A DNA stretch of 64,000 nucleotides from Gluconobacter aidae (GTDB taxonomy: Bacteria > Pseudomonadota > Alphaproteobacteria > Acetobacterales > Acetobacteraceae), in assembly GCF_009547075.1 (NCBI RefSeq), contig NZ_WIPH01000010.1, positions 21,082-85,081 on the forward strand. Reading direction: 5' to 3'. Below, piece by piece: positions 9,231 to 21,883 of this stretch (position 1 is its first letter; each line of letters starts with the position of its first letter). Made by a program: the position numbers and the translations under genes. Under the pieces are notes generated by a model that saw only the letters and a program-made list of their open reading frames with translations, ran no database searches and was not told where the DNA came from.

Positions 9231-10318
9231 GATCGTCCTGCGTCTTTGGGGGCAATGGAATGAGCTGACATGCGCGCAGCCTCGAGCGCGGCACGGGCAA
9301 GACCCCGGTCAATGGAGTCTGCCGCCATTCCTACATTGCGACGGAAAGCCGGAACGTCAATTGCTCCGGCCTTCACGATATCGCCGCGCCCTGCCACATG
9401 CAGGGCCGCGGCGGCGTTGAGAAGAACCGTATCCCGGTAGGCGCCACCCGCGCCATCCAGCAGGGCAAGCAATGCGGCCGCATTGGTCTGCGCATCCCCG
9501 CCCCGGATGGCTGAAATCGGTGCGGCAGCCAGTCCGGCCATGTCCGGTTCGATCCCGAATGCAAAAAGGGTGTCGTCCTGCCAGGCCGAAACCTGGGAGG
9601 GGCCAGCAAGCGTAAGCTCGTCGCTTCCCCCCTCTTCGGTCGAACCATGGACGACCCAGACCGACAGACTGCCCAGTGCGCCAAGCGCCCGCGCCACCGG
9701 CTCGCACCAGTTCCCGTCAAACACGCCGATCAGCTGATGGCGGACCCGAGCGGGGTTGCACAGCGGCCCGAGCAGATTGAACAGCGTGCGGAAGCCCAGT
9801 GCCTTGCGGACGGGAGCCGCATGCCGCATCGCAGGATGATGCTGGGGGGCTGCCAGAAAGACCAGCCCGTCTTCGCGCAGCCGACGGCCCTGAAGCTCCA
9901 GATCATCGGTCGGCGGAATGCCCAGAACTTCGAGAACATCCGTGGCACCCGTGGCAGAGGAGAGTGCGCGGTTGCCATGCTTGGCCACGGGAACGCCAAG
10001 TCCCGCCAGCACGAAGGCTACGGCCGTGGAGACATTCAGTGTCTTCAGGCCATCGCCGCCTGTTCCGCACACATCAATTGCCCCGGCTGGCACATCCGGC
10101 AGAACCGTCATGTGATGACGGACCGCCTGAACGGCTCCGGTCAGTTCGGCAAAGGTTTCGCCACGCAGTTTCAACGCGGTCAGGAAAGCGGCAAGCTGAA
10201 CGGGCTCAACCTCGCCGGCCATGATGGCGTGGAAAGCCGTTTCCGCCTCATGGCTGTCGAGTTGCCGTCCCAGGGCCGCCTTGTGCAGAAGAGACGTGAA
10301 ATCCGCGCTCACAGTCAT
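9227..10318 (-). CDS. trpD: Anthranilate phosphoribosyltransferase
   Basis: 363 residues. Glycine-rich PRPP site DVCGTGGDGLKTLNVST, then VAKHGNRALSSATGATDVLE and FLAAPQHHPAMRHAAPVRK, all diagnostic. It transfers phosphoribosyl from PRPP to anthranilate, the second step of tryptophan synthesis. ATGA overlaps at both ends (trpG stop/trpD start and trpD stop/trpC start) imply translational coupling. It is a stand-alone enzyme, not fused to the glutaminase as in enterobacteria. Confidence 0.96.
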   Translation of the reverse strand: MTVSADFTSLLHKAALGRQLDSHEAETAFHAIMAGEVEPVQLAAFLTALKLRGETFAELTGAVQAVRHHMTVLPDVPAGAIDVCGTGGDGLKTLNVSTAVAFVLAGLGVPVAKHGNRALSSATGATDVLEVLGIPPTDDLELQGRRLREDGLVFLAAPQHHPAMRHAAPVRKALGFRTLFNLLGPLCNPARVRHQLIGVFDGNWCEPVARALGALGSLSVWVVHGSTEEGGSDELTLAGPSQVSAWQDDTLFAFGIEPDMAGLAAAPISAIRGGDAQTNAAALLALLDGAGGAYRDTVLLNAAAALHVAGRGDIVKAGAIDVPAFRRNVGMAADSIDRGLARAALEAARMSAHSIAPKDAGRS

Positions 10319-10911
10319 GCGGCCTGTGTGGTGAGGAGCGGAATACCGGCAATTTTCAGGAAATTGGCCAGCAATTCGCGTCCTGCAACAGATGCGATGC
10401 TTTCGGGATGGAACTGGACGCCATGCACGGGATAGTCGCGGTGACGCACGCCCATGATGACGCCATCTTCCGTCCGGGCATTGACCACAAGCGTTTCGGG
10501 GATGCTGTCGGGTGCAAGGGTCAGGCTGTGATAGCGCACCACATCCACCGGCTCCGGCAGGCCGGCAAAGACGCCCGTTCCGTCATGATGTACCGCGCTG
10601 ATCTTGCCATGCATCGGCACGGGCGCGCGCACGACTTCGGCCCCGAAGACCTGCCCGATCGCCTGATGGCCAAGGCATACACCAAATACCGGCACCTTCC
10701 CTGCGGCAGCGCGGATCAGATCACAGCAGATCCCGGCCTCGGTCGGGGCGCAAGGGCCTGGCGAGATCACGATCGCGGACGGATTGAGCGCCAGGGCCTC
10801 GTCGACACTCAGCGCATCATTGCGCCGCACGTCACATTCAACCCCAAGCGCACCCAGATGGTGGACGATGTTGAATGTGAAGCTGTCGTAATTGTCGATG
10901 AGAAGGATCAT
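10315..10911 (-). CDS. trpG: Anthranilate synthase, glutamine amidotransferase component
   Basis: 198 residues from ATG at 10911 (MILLIDNYDSF, the usual TrpG start); the open frame continues further upstream inside trpE but is not TrpG-like. Class I glutaminase triad visible: Cys79 in GVCLGHQAIG, and His and Glu in VQFHPESI near the C terminus. It supplies ammonia to TrpE. The gap to trpE is 58 bases, the only clear gap in this operon, and no strong Shine-Dalgarno precedes the ATG. Confidence 0.94.
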   Translation of the reverse strand: MILLIDNYDSFTFNIVHHLGALGVECDVRRNDALSVDEALALNPSAIVISPGPCAPTEAGICCDLIRAAAGKVPVFGVCLGHQAIGQVFGAEVVRAPVPMHGKISAVHHDGTGVFAGLPEPVDVVRYHSLTLAPDSIPETLVVNARTEDGVIMGVRHRDYPVHGVQFHPESIASVAGRELLANFLKIAGIPLLTTQAA

Positions 10912-10969
10912 GGCAACAGAATGACCCCCGTGTCTGTTTTCGTCAAATACATCGTGCTTTGAGGCTCCG

Positions 10970-12382
10970 TCAGGCTTTCGCGGCCGTTGCGACGGCGATT
11001 TCCGCCGCCCGGAACAAGGCGCGGGCCTTCGCCTGCGTCTCGCGGAACTCGGCGTTCGGATCGCTGTCCACCACGACGCCGCAGCCGGCCTGCACATACA
11101 TGTTCCCATCCTTGAGAACGGCCATGCGCAGCCCGATGCAGGTGTCCATTTCCCCGTCCGCTCCGAAATACCCGACGCAACCCGAATACGGCCCGCGCCG
11201 CGTCGGTTCCAGTTCGTCGATGATTTCCATCGCGCGGATCTTGGGGGCGCCCGTCAGGGTCCCGGCCGGGAAAGCTGCGACCAGTGCATCCATCGCCGTT
11301 TTGCCGTCCTTGATACGGCCGGTCACGGTCGAGGAAATATGCATGACGTGGCTGTAGCGCTCGACGACGAACTTCTCCGGAACCTCGACGGTCCCGAGCT
11401 GTGAGACGCGCCCGACATCGTTTCGGCCCAGATCGATCAGCATCAGATGCTCGGCCAGTTCCTTGCGGTCGGCCAGAAGCTCTTTTTCCAGAGCCAGATC
11501 CTCTTCGCGATCCGCTCCGCGCGGGCGTGTGCCCGCCAGCGGACGTACCGTGACCTCGCCATTGCGCAGTCGCACGAGGATTTCCGGCGAGGACCCGACC
11601 AGAGCGTAGTCCTCAAGCTCCATCACAAACAGGAACGGCGCCGGATTGACGCGGCGCAGGCTGCGATAGAGCGAGAGCGGTGACAGCGGGAATGGTGTCG
11701 TGAAGCGTTGGCTCGGCACGATCTGGAAGGCATCGCCCGCAGCGATATAGTCCTGCGCCTTGCGGACGTGATCCTCGAACTGCTGCTGCGTCATGTTCGA
11801 CACTGGCGGCGCCAGTTCCGTGCCAGCCGGCAACGTCTCGCGCGCATCCCCCAGCGGGGAGGCCAGAGCGGCGCGTGCCTGATCGAGAAGCGCATGCGCC
11901 TCCGCATCCGTCGTCTTACCCCGCACCGGCACGGCCAGCGTAAGTTCGTCCCGCACGGAATCGAAGACCGCGAACAGGCGCGGCCGGATCATGATCCCTT
12001 CCGGCAGGCCCAGATCATTGACCGGGGCATTCGGCAGGCGCTCCATCTGGCGCACCATATCATAACCCAGCACGCCGAACACGCCGCCGATCATTGGCGG
12101 CACTCCGGCCGGAAGGTCCATCTGGCTCTCATCCACGATGGTCTTCAGTGTCTCGAGCGGCACGCCCTCAATGGGCCTGCCGTCCAGCGTCACCTTCCCG
12201 TCCCGGCATTTCCAGACCAGATCCGGCAGAAGCGCGATCACGGAATAACGCCCGCGGGCCGCACCACCTTCGACACTCTCGAACAGCAGCCGGTACGGAT
12301 CGTCCGACAGTTGGGAGAGACGCAGAAAGGCCGAGACAGGCGTCAGAAGATCGGCGGCCTCGATGCTGTAGACAATGCCCAT
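10970..12382 (-). CDS. trpE: Anthranilate synthase component I
   Basis: 470 residues, slightly shorter than many TrpE. Chorismate-binding core includes AAGDAFQIVPSQRF, RPLAGTRPRGADREED, VMHISSTVTGRIKDG and FPAGTLTGAPKIRAMEIIDE. An N-terminal domain begins near TPVSAFLRLSQLS. It converts chorismate plus ammonia to anthranilate. Its ATG overlaps the stop of the upstream foldase gene (ATGA), so there is no room for a classical trp leader peptide or attenuator directly ahead of trpE. Confidence 0.94.
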   Translation of the reverse strand: MGIVYSIEAADLLTPVSAFLRLSQLSDDPYRLLFESVEGGAARGRYSVIALLPDLVWKCRDGKVTLDGRPIEGVPLETLKTIVDESQMDLPAGVPPMIGGVFGVLGYDMVRQMERLPNAPVNDLGLPEGIMIRPRLFAVFDSVRDELTLAVPVRGKTTDAEAHALLDQARAALASPLGDARETLPAGTELAPPVSNMTQQQFEDHVRKAQDYIAAGDAFQIVPSQRFTTPFPLSPLSLYRSLRRVNPAPFLFVMELEDYALVGSSPEILVRLRNGEVTVRPLAGTRPRGADREEDLALEKELLADRKELAEHLMLIDLGRNDVGRVSQLGTVEVPEKFVVERYSHVMHISSTVTGRIKDGKTAMDALVAAFPAGTLTGAPKIRAMEIIDELEPTRRGPYSGCVGYFGADGEMDTCIGLRMAVLKDGNMYVQAGCGVVVDSDPNAEFRETQAKARALFRAAEIAVATAAKA

Positions 12383-14331
12383 CAGTGCCCCCCGCTCTCT
12401 GCTGCCGGAGCACTCGCCGGCGTGGCGGCCGTTACGACCTGATTGTAAAGTGCCATGTTGATACGCGAGGGCGGAACCGCTTTTTCCATGGCGGCATTCA
12501 GTACCACCGGAATATCGGAACGCATGGACTGGAGGTATTCGTCCGAAAGCTGCTTGCCCAGGCTCTTCATGTCCTCTGCCGAGGCCGGCTTGTCCGCCGT
12601 CACGTTGACCAGCCAGAACGCATCGGGGGATTCGAACATGCCGCTCGTTCCCGGCTTGAGTCCGAAAACACCGCGCAGGACATTCTGCGGCAGGGTCTGG
12701 TCCGGATGAACCCGCGACACGGCAACGTCCTGACGCAGGGCCGAGGCTTCGGCCTGCCCCTGGAGGGCTTTGCGCAGCGTTCCTGCCTTGGCCGCATTGA
12801 ACAGCGTGGTCGCCCGCAAGTCGGCGGCATGACGCTTCTGATCCGCCGTCCAGGCCTGCACGACCTGATCGCGCACGCTGTCGAACGGCTTGAGCGTACC
12901 GGGGTGCACTTCATCGACGAGCAGGGAGAACGCCGTGCCGTTCGGACCATTGATGACGGTCGGCTGGGCATCCTTGGACTGGGTGAAGATCTGATGGATG
13001 ATCGCCTGGCGCAGGGCCGCGTCGCCCGGAATGGGTGCAGGCAGACCGTCCTGCGTCAGGCCGTTTGAATCCAGCGTGCCGGATGCGGGAACAGCCCCGA
13101 GATCGCTCGGGATCTGCTCCAGCGTCGAAGATCCGGCAACCGCATCCTGAAACTGCTTCTGGCGGGCCTGAAGCGCTTCCCCGGCTTCCTGGTTCTGGAC
13201 CTGCGTCTTCAGGCCATCCTTGGCCTGTTCGAAGGTCGTTTTGTGCGGCGCGGTGATGGCCGTGATGTTGAAGACGACCCAGCCCATGCCGGTCTTTTCC
13301 GGTCCGGAGATGCGGTCGGACGGTGCCGCGAATGCCGCCTTGGCAAGTTCAGGGTTCGGAATGTCGCTCTGGCGTACGGACGGCAGGGATACCGCAGCGG
13401 CTTCGGGGAACTTCTTCTGGATATCGTCCCAGGACGTTCCGCTCTTCCAGGCCGTCGCAGCCGCATCGGCTTTCGCCTGATCGGTGAAGGTCAGGACCTG
13501 AATCGTCCGCGTCTCGGGCATGTCAAAGGTGCGGGCCTGAAAATCATAAAGACGGTGCAGGACGTCGTCGGGGACCTCGATCGTCTTCGCCACGCTGTCC
13601 GGCGTCATGACGACCATTTTCGCATGGCGATATTCCGTCGTGCGGAACATCTGCGGGTGGTTGTCATAGAAACGGTGAAGCTGGTCATCCGTCGGCGCGG
13701 CGGCAACGACACCGCTTGCAAACGGGATCTGAACCAGATCGAACACGCGCTGGCTCGCATCGAAGGACAGCATCCGGTCCGTCAGGGAAGACGGCGCGAC
13801 AACGGACTGCCCCATGCCCTGCAGAAGCCCGCGCGAAGCGATGTCCTCGCGGATGGCCTGGAGCAGCTTGCCCTCGGACAGTCCGATCCGCGTCAGACGG
13901 TCATTGAAGACGCTCCGGTCGAACTGTCCGGCGGCATTGTGAAACGCCGGAATGGCAAAGACTTCCTGCCGCACCAGATCATCGGGGACCATCATGCCCG
14001 CGCGGGCGGCGGCAAGCTGGGTCTCGTTCTGGATCACAAGGTTTTGAAGCGTCTGCCGTGCGATCTGCTCGATCTCGCCCTTGGGGAGCCTGGAGGGGTC
14101 GGCAAGCCCAATCCGTCGGGCGATTTCGGGAAGCTGCGCCGAGAGCGCCCGGCTGAAATCGTCCGGCGTGATGCTGCGATCGCCGACGCGCACGACCTCG
14201 TTGGAGCTTGCCGTGCCCATGTTGGAATACACATCTCCCACACCCCAGCCGATGAAGGCCAGAAAGATCAGCAGCGCGGCGGCACGGCCGGCCCAGGAGT
14301 CAACAAAGAGGTGGCGGAGTGTGGTAATCAT
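12382..14331 (-). CDS. SurA/PpiD-like peptidylprolyl isomerase, membrane-anchored periplasmic foldase
   Basis: 649 residues from ATG at 14331 (MITTLRHLFVDSWAGRAA); the frame is open to 14457 but the added part is not typical. One N-terminal membrane anchor (AAALLIFLAFIGWGVG), then a SurA_N-type chaperone region (IARQTLQNLVIQNETQLAAA) and parvulin-like segments, as in PpiD. Likely helps outer-membrane and periplasmic protein folding. It is the first gene of the transcript leading to trpEGDC, an arrangement also found in other alphaproteobacteria. Divergent from tpiA across about 200 bases. Confidence 0.88.
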   Translation of the reverse strand: MITTLRHLFVDSWAGRAAALLIFLAFIGWGVGDVYSNMGTASSNEVVRVGDRSITPDDFSRALSAQLPEIARRIGLADPSRLPKGEIEQIARQTLQNLVIQNETQLAAARAGMMVPDDLVRQEVFAIPAFHNAAGQFDRSVFNDRLTRIGLSEGKLLQAIREDIASRGLLQGMGQSVVAPSSLTDRMLSFDASQRVFDLVQIPFASGVVAAAPTDDQLHRFYDNHPQMFRTTEYRHAKMVVMTPDSVAKTIEVPDDVLHRLYDFQARTFDMPETRTIQVLTFTDQAKADAAATAWKSGTSWDDIQKKFPEAAAVSLPSVRQSDIPNPELAKAAFAAPSDRISGPEKTGMGWVVFNITAITAPHKTTFEQAKDGLKTQVQNQEAGEALQARQKQFQDAVAGSSTLEQIPSDLGAVPASGTLDSNGLTQDGLPAPIPGDAALRQAIIHQIFTQSKDAQPTVINGPNGTAFSLLVDEVHPGTLKPFDSVRDQVVQAWTADQKRHAADLRATTLFNAAKAGTLRKALQGQAEASALRQDVAVSRVHPDQTLPQNVLRGVFGLKPGTSGMFESPDAFWLVNVTADKPASAEDMKSLGKQLSDEYLQSMRSDIPVVLNAAMEKAVPPSRINMALYNQVVTAATPASAPAAESGGH

Positions 14332-14518
14332 AGGGTCAGGGCAGATCCGGATGACGGGATGGTGCGGACACAAAAGGCCCGCTAGACTTGCCGCACCATA
14401 ATGTCGTGAGAACGGCTTGACCAGAAGCAGACCGGAACGAGTGCTGCCTTGCGGCATTCAGCCGGTCGCAGCACTGAGCACATACCGGTAACGCCGCCAT
14501 TCTTCGGGCGTCACCGTC

Positions 14519-14532
14519 AAGGAGGAAGAGTG
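14519..14532 (+). promoter_or_regulatory. Ribosome binding site fixing a GTG start for tpiA
   Basis: AAGGAGG at 14519-14525 is a near-perfect Shine-Dalgarno four bases before GTG at 14530. Upstream ATG codons in the same frame have no such signal. Confidence 0.8.
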
Positions 14533-15330
14533 CCCCCATCACCCAGGCTTGTCGTTGGAAACTGGAAGATGCACGGATTGCGGGAGCAGTCCGGCCGTCT
14601 GGTCCGTGCCGTCGCCGAGGGCGCGCAGTCCCTCCCCGATGACGTTCGGCTCGTCCTGTGCCCACCCTTCACCCAGCTCGCCAGCGTGCATGGCATCATC
14701 AATGCCGAGGGGCCGTCCACGCCGCTGCGTCTTGGTGCGCAGGACTGTCATACGACGTCCTCGGGGCCCCACACCGGGGACATCTCGGCTGAAATGCTGG
14801 CCGATCTTGGCGTCCGTTACGTCATCCTCGGCCATTCCGAACGCCGCCAGGCCCATGGCGAAACCGATGTCCTGATTCGCCAGAAGGTCGAAGCTGCCGA
14901 AGCTGCGGGCCTTATTCCCATCGTCTGTGTCGGCGAGACGATACAGGAGCGTCTCGAAGGTCGGACGACCACCGTTCTGGCCACGCAGGTCGAGGGATCG
15001 CTGACCGACGGCTTTACGGGTATCCTAGCTTACGAGCCCGTCTGGGCCATCGGAAGCGGCACGATCCCGCCCATCGACGAGCTTGAGAGAACCCTTTCTC
15101 TCCTGCACGGACTGTTGCAGTCCCGTCTCAAGACGGATGACATTCGCGTGCCGATCCTGTATGGCGGCTCCGTCACACCGGCTCAGGCGCCGACCATTTT
15201 TTCCATCGGGTCGCTTGGCGGGGTGCTGGTTGGCAGTGCCAGTCTGGAAGCAGAGAGCTTCCTGCGCATCGCTGAAGCGGCATCTTTCCGCCTGACGTCC
15301 CAACCATTGTCCGGACCCTATCGTTCATGA
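14530..15330 (+). CDS. tpiA: Triosephosphate isomerase
   Basis: 266 residues with a GTG start. Catalytic residues are visible: Lys13 in VVGNWKMHG, His in VILGHSERR, and Glu in LAYEPVWAIGSG; the phosphate-gripping ILYGGSVTPAQA and GVLVGSASLE near the C terminus complete the signature. It interconverts dihydroxyacetone phosphate and glyceraldehyde 3-phosphate, feeding lower glycolysis together with eno and pyk in this window. Overlaps secG by four bases (ATGA). Confidence 0.96.
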   Translation: MPPSPRLVVGNWKMHGLREQSGRLVRAVAEGAQSLPDDVRLVLCPPFTQLASVHGIINAEGPSTPLRLGAQDCHTTSSGPHTGDISAEMLADLGVRYVILGHSERRQAHGETDVLIRQKVEAAEAAGLIPIVCVGETIQERLEGRTTTVLATQVEGSLTDGFTGILAYEPVWAIGSGTIPPIDELERTLSLLHGLLQSRLKTDDIRVPILYGGSVTPAQAPTIFSIGSLGGVLVGSASLEAESFLRIAEAASFRLTSQPLSGPYRS

Positions 15331-15668
15331 CCACTCTTCTGCTTGCTCTCAACCTGCTGGTCACACTGGCGCTGATCGGGGTGATCCTGATCCAGCGCAG
15401 CGAAGGCGGCGGCCTCGGCATCGGCAGCGGCCAGGGCATGGGCTCCTTCATGAGCGGCCGCGGGACGGCAACGCTACTGACGCGTGCCACCTCCGTCCTC
15501 GCCGGCATCTTCATGCTGCTGTGCCTGGTGCTGGCCGTCATGAACCGTGGCGCGTCTTCCGGCGTCGGCTCGCATGACATCCTGGCCGAGCCGCCTGCCG
15601 CGACCCAGACGACCACCACCACAACCCCGGCTACACCTGCCGCTCCGGCTTCCACACCCGCTCACTGA
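15327..15668 (+). CDS. secG: Preprotein translocase subunit SecG
   Basis: 113 residues with two membrane segments (about 4-22 and 54-71) joined by a Gly/Ser-rich loop containing the family pattern QRSEGGGLGIGSGQGMGSF. The C-terminal tail is rich in Thr, Ala and Pro, as in other alphaproteobacterial SecG. It is part of the SecYEG channel. It is translationally coupled to tpiA, a common tpiA-secG-pyrG order in alphaproteobacteria. Confidence 0.95.
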   Translation: MTTLLLALNLLVTLALIGVILIQRSEGGGLGIGSGQGMGSFMSGRGTATLLTRATSVLAGIFMLLCLVLAVMNRGASSGVGSHDILAEPPAATQTTTTTTPATPAAPASTPAH

Positions 15669-15680
15669 CCGGGCCTGAAA

Positions 15681-15708
15681 ATCCCCGTTTGAACTTTTTG
15701 ACGGGGAT
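15681..15708 (+). terminator. Hairpin between secG and pyrG
   Basis: ATCCCCGT (15681-15688) pairs with ACGGGGAT (15701-15708), loop of 12 with five T. Only CTTGCTTA follows, so termination may be weak; it may instead be a processing or attenuation element in the 103-base secG-pyrG spacer. Confidence 0.45.
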
Positions 15709-15762
15709 CTTGCTTACGGACGCGTCTCTCCGCTTCCCCTGCCCCATGTCGGCAGTGTATGA

Positions 15763-18220
<2,458 letters not shown>

Positions 18221-18224
<4 letters not shown>

Positions 18225-18697
18225 CTGCCGGACGGCGCCAGAGCCGCCAGAAACAGGCTCAGCACCGCAATAGCCGTCAGCCCTGTGCGAAGCGGCAGAT
18301 AGCCTGGGGGAAGAGCGCCTTTCCTCCAGGCTTCCCGTTCCACAAGGAATGTTCCGACAAAGCCGATGATTTCCAGTCCGAAACCGGCGCGGACATGCCC
18401 CAGCACACCGATGCACAGCGACAGCCATGCCCACAGCGCAGGGCAGACACCCAGAACAAGACGCTGACGGTCCCGCTGCGATGTGCCGCCAACGGTGATG
18501 ATGTCCGGCCGTTCCATGGCCAGTCCCCAGTGCACGGCCCCCAGAAATGACAGAATGCAGGCCCCGTACGCCAGCAGAATGACCTTCAGATGTGGCAGCG
18601 GCGCGAACAGTCCGACGAGGAAGATCCATCCTCCAAGCGTCATGAAGGGGATCAGTCCGGCAATGCCGAGCACGAAAACGGGAAAAGGCAGGCGCAT
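18221..18697 (-). CDS. DUF3429 integral membrane protein
   Basis: 158 residues from ATG at 18697, chosen for GAGGT nine bases upstream; the frame is open to 18748. Several hydrophobic segments: PVFVLGIAGLIPFMTLGG, VILLAYGACILSFLGAVHWG, LVLGVCPALWAWLSLCIGVLG and a C-terminal TAIAVLSLFLAALA. The pattern ILSFLGAVHWGLAM is typical of DUF3429. Function unknown in the family. It is convergent with kdsA, the two stops overlapping by four bases, and its promoter region faces eno. Confidence 0.8.
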
Positions 18698-18708
18698 GTC
18701 GTCGTTGA

Positions 18709-20094
<1,386 letters not shown>

Positions 20095-20103
20095 AACTGT
20101 CGG

Positions 20104-20137
20104 ACGGCCTCGTTTCCTTTGAAATGAGGCCGTTTTT
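20104..20137 (+). terminator. Rho-independent terminator of eno
   Basis: Twelve-base stem ACGGCCTCGTTT (20104-20115) with AAATGAGGCCGT (20122-20133), one G-T pair, loop of six, closing in a T5 run to 20137. Confidence 0.9.
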
Positions 20138-20171
20138 CAAGACATGATGTGAAAGATATCCGTATCATTCA

Positions 20172-20199
20172 TTGTCTGGTCACGATTGACTGATATAGA
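20172..20199 (+). promoter_or_regulatory. Candidate sigma-70 promoter for the ftsB-like gene
   Basis: TTGTCT (20172-20177), 16-base spacer, TATAGA (20194-20199), about 35 bases before the GTG at 20234. Confidence 0.5.
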
Positions 20200-20233
20200 C
20201 TGGTAAAATCTCTCAGAACGGAGTTTTCGCGAC

Positions 20234-20563
20234 GTGACACTGATCCGACTTATCAAACGTGGTGTCCGCGCCGTAGCTCCCCCGGCCTTCTTTCTGTCCC
20301 TGACGGCATATTTCGGATGGAACGCCCTTCACGGCGCTCACGGTATTCACGCCTATCAGGAACAGATGCAGCTTCAGAAGGATGCTCTTCAGGCCAGGCA
20401 GGATGCCAGTGATGAGCAGAATGTCTGGCGTCGCCGCGTCGTTGCGCTCAAGGAAAAGGCGCTGGACGCCGATATGCTGGACGAACGGGCCCGCGCCACG
20501 ATGAACCTGACACGCAGCGGTGATCTAGTTGTCCCCTACGGCCCTCACGACAGGCTATTCTGA
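20234..20563 (+). CDS. FtsB/DivIC-family septum formation initiator
   Basis: 109 residues, GTG start. One N-terminal membrane segment (APPAFFLSLTAYFGWNALHG), then a coiled coil rich in Gln/Lys/Leu (about 37-75), and a short tail ending PYGPHDRLF. This layout fits FtsB-like divisome proteins, which link FtsQ and FtsL. Location between eno and other housekeeping genes is the common alphaproteobacterial setting for this family (eno-ftsB-pdhA). Here pdhA lies elsewhere in the window, 12 kb away. Confidence 0.82.
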   Translation: MTLIRLIKRGVRAVAPPAFFLSLTAYFGWNALHGAHGIHAYQEQMQLQKDALQARQDASDEQNVWRRRVVALKEKALDADMLDERARATMNLTRSGDLVVPYGPHDRLF

Positions 20564-20596
20564 GCAGCGGCCAGGAATATCCGGCCCTGTAGATAT

Positions 20597-20627
20597 AAAA
20601 AAAAGCGGCCCGAAGGCCGCTTTTTTT
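20597..20627. terminator. Bidirectional terminator between ftsB-like gene and rpmG
   Basis: A8, GCGGCC (20605-20610), CGAA tetraloop, GGCCGC (20615-20620), T7. Symmetric, so it ends both convergent transcripts. Confidence 0.95.
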
Positions 20628-20648
20628 ATAAAGACTGTCGGAACAGTC

Positions 20649-20816
20649 TTACTTGATCTTGGCTTCGCGGAACACGACGTGCTTGCGTGCAACCGGGTCG
20701 TACTTGCGCACTTCCATCTTTCCCGTAGCGGAACGGGCATTCTTCTTCGTGACGTAGAAGTAGCCGGTTTCGGCGGACGAAACGAGCCGGATCTGAATAA
20801 CGTTGCTCTTTCCCAT
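20649..20816 (-). CDS. rpmG: 50S ribosomal protein L33
   Basis: 55 residues from ATG at 20816, with GAGGGT six bases upstream. Sequence pattern [20 protein letters not shown] then [17 protein letters not shown] and the basic C-terminal VVFREAKIK are typical of L33. No Cys pairs are present, so this is the zinc-free form. Single-gene unit ending at the shared terminator. Confidence 0.95.
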   Translation of the reverse strand: MGKSNVIQIRLVSSAETGYFYVTKKNARSATGKMEVRKYDPVARKHVVFREAKIK

Positions 20817-21016
20817 GATACCCTCGGGCTTTCGCCATACTGATGCCGCTCGAAGGTGTCGATGCAGCATGTTGATCTCTAGATTGGGCGCACCATGCTG
20901 ATTTGTGGTCCGCAGGTCAAGGCCCTGACATATAATTTCGGGGTTTTCCTGCGCTTTCAGAGACTTTCAGCGTGAAGGAATCTTATCAGGCCATCGTATG
21001 AACCCTTCTCTTTCGC

Positions 21017-21045
21017 TTGTGAGGCAACAGACAGGAACCTATAAG
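21017..21045 (+). promoter_or_regulatory. lexA promoter
   Basis: TTGTGA (21017-21022), exact 17-base spacer, TATAAG (21040-21045). The predicted transcript starts near 21052, about 70 bases before the ATG. The -10 hexamer lies inside the LexA box. Confidence 0.8.
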
Positions 21046-21049
21046 GAAC
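21035..21049 (+). promoter_or_regulatory. LexA operator (SOS box)
   Basis: GAAC (21035-21038), seven bases, GAAC (21046-21049); on the other strand GTTC-N7-GTTC, the direct-repeat SOS box of alphaproteobacteria. It covers the -10 of the lexA promoter, as expected for autorepression. Confidence 0.88.
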
Positions 21050-21121
21050 AAATGTGGGATGGTTTTTATTCTGCACCTTGTTTTCCGACCTGCCTCCGCC
21101 GAGGCGCATGGGAGCGCCTGT

Positions 21122-21838
21122 ATGCTGACCCGCAAGCAGCACCAGCTTTTGCTATATATCGACGACCATCTTCGCCGGACGGGCTATTCCCCTTCTTTCG
21201 ATGAAATGAAGGATGCTCTTGAGCTTCGCTCAAAGTCTGGCATCCATCGGTTGATTTCCGCTCTGGAAGAGCGTGGCTTTCTGCGTCGTCACCATCATCG
21301 TGCCCGTGCGCTCGAAGTGTTGCGCCTACCGCACATGGGAACCGAGGCCCCGGCTGCTGCTGCCTTGGGGGTCGCGTTCGTTCCCGCCGTTCTCGACCAG
21401 GGGCAGACGGGCCTTGAAGGCGCGTTCTCAGAAGCCAGCGTCGCCAATGACCGCCAGACTGTCAGCATCCCGCTCTATGGGCGCATTGCAGCGGGTCTTC
21501 CGATCGAGGCTATGCAGGATGATAGCGACCGGATTGACGTGCCGGTCTCGCTTCTGGGTACCGGGGAGCATTATGCCCTGACGGTTGCGGGTGATTCGAT
21601 GATCGAAGCGGGGATTCTGGATGGCGATATTGCCATCATCCGACGGCGCGAAACTGCGGAAAACGGACAGATCATCGTCGCCCTGATCGACGAACAGGAA
21701 GTGACGCTCAAGAAGCTGCGTCGTCGCGGATCGATGATTGCGCTGGAAGCGGCCAACAGGGACTACGAAACCCGCATCTTCCCGGCGGAGCGTGTCCATA
21801 TCCAGGGCCGTCTGGTCGCGCTTTTCCGGCAGTACTGA
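21122..21838 (+). CDS. lexA: LexA repressor
   Basis: 238 residues from ATG at 21122 ([17 protein letters not shown]). N-terminal winged helix-turn-helix (about 1-65, [20 protein letters not shown]), a linker, and the S24 peptidase domain. The Ala-Gly self-cleavage bond is in [11 protein letters not shown], the catalytic Ser in [11 protein letters not shown] and the catalytic Lys in [10 protein letters not shown]. It represses SOS genes until RecA filaments trigger cleavage, and controls itself through the operator at 21035-21049. Confidence 0.97.
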   Translation: MLTRKQHQLLLYIDDHLRRTGYSPSFDEMKDALELRSKSGIHRLISALEERGFLRRHHHRARALEVLRLPHMGTEAPAAAALGVAFVPAVLDQGQTGLEGAFSEASVANDRQTVSIPLYGRIAAGLPIEAMQDDSDRIDVPVSLLGTGEHYALTVAGDSMIEAGILDGDIAIIRRRETAENGQIIVALIDEQEVTLKKLRRRGSMIALEAANRDYETRIFPAERVHIQGRLVALFRQY

Positions 21839-21852
21839 AATCGGGGATACGG

Positions 21853-21875
21853 CTGACGGCTTCAGGAGCCGTCAG
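21853..21875. terminator. Hairpin between lexA and a convergent lipoprotein gene
   Basis: Perfect nine-base stem CTGACGGCT (21853-21861) with AGCCGTCAG (21867-21875), loop TCAGG. It lies in the 45-base gap between two convergent stops but lacks a U-run on either strand. Confidence 0.55.
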
Positions 21876-21883
21876 AAAACCCG

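Larger units (their letters stand above)
20817..21121. other. Intergenic region between rpmG and lexA
   Basis: 305 bases without a supported gene. It holds the rpmG upstream region (a possible minus-strand -35 TTGACC at 20915-20920, no clear -10), an isolated plus-strand TATAAT at 20931-20936 without a well-spaced -35, and the lexA promoter with its LexA box at 21017-21049. Confidence 0.6.
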
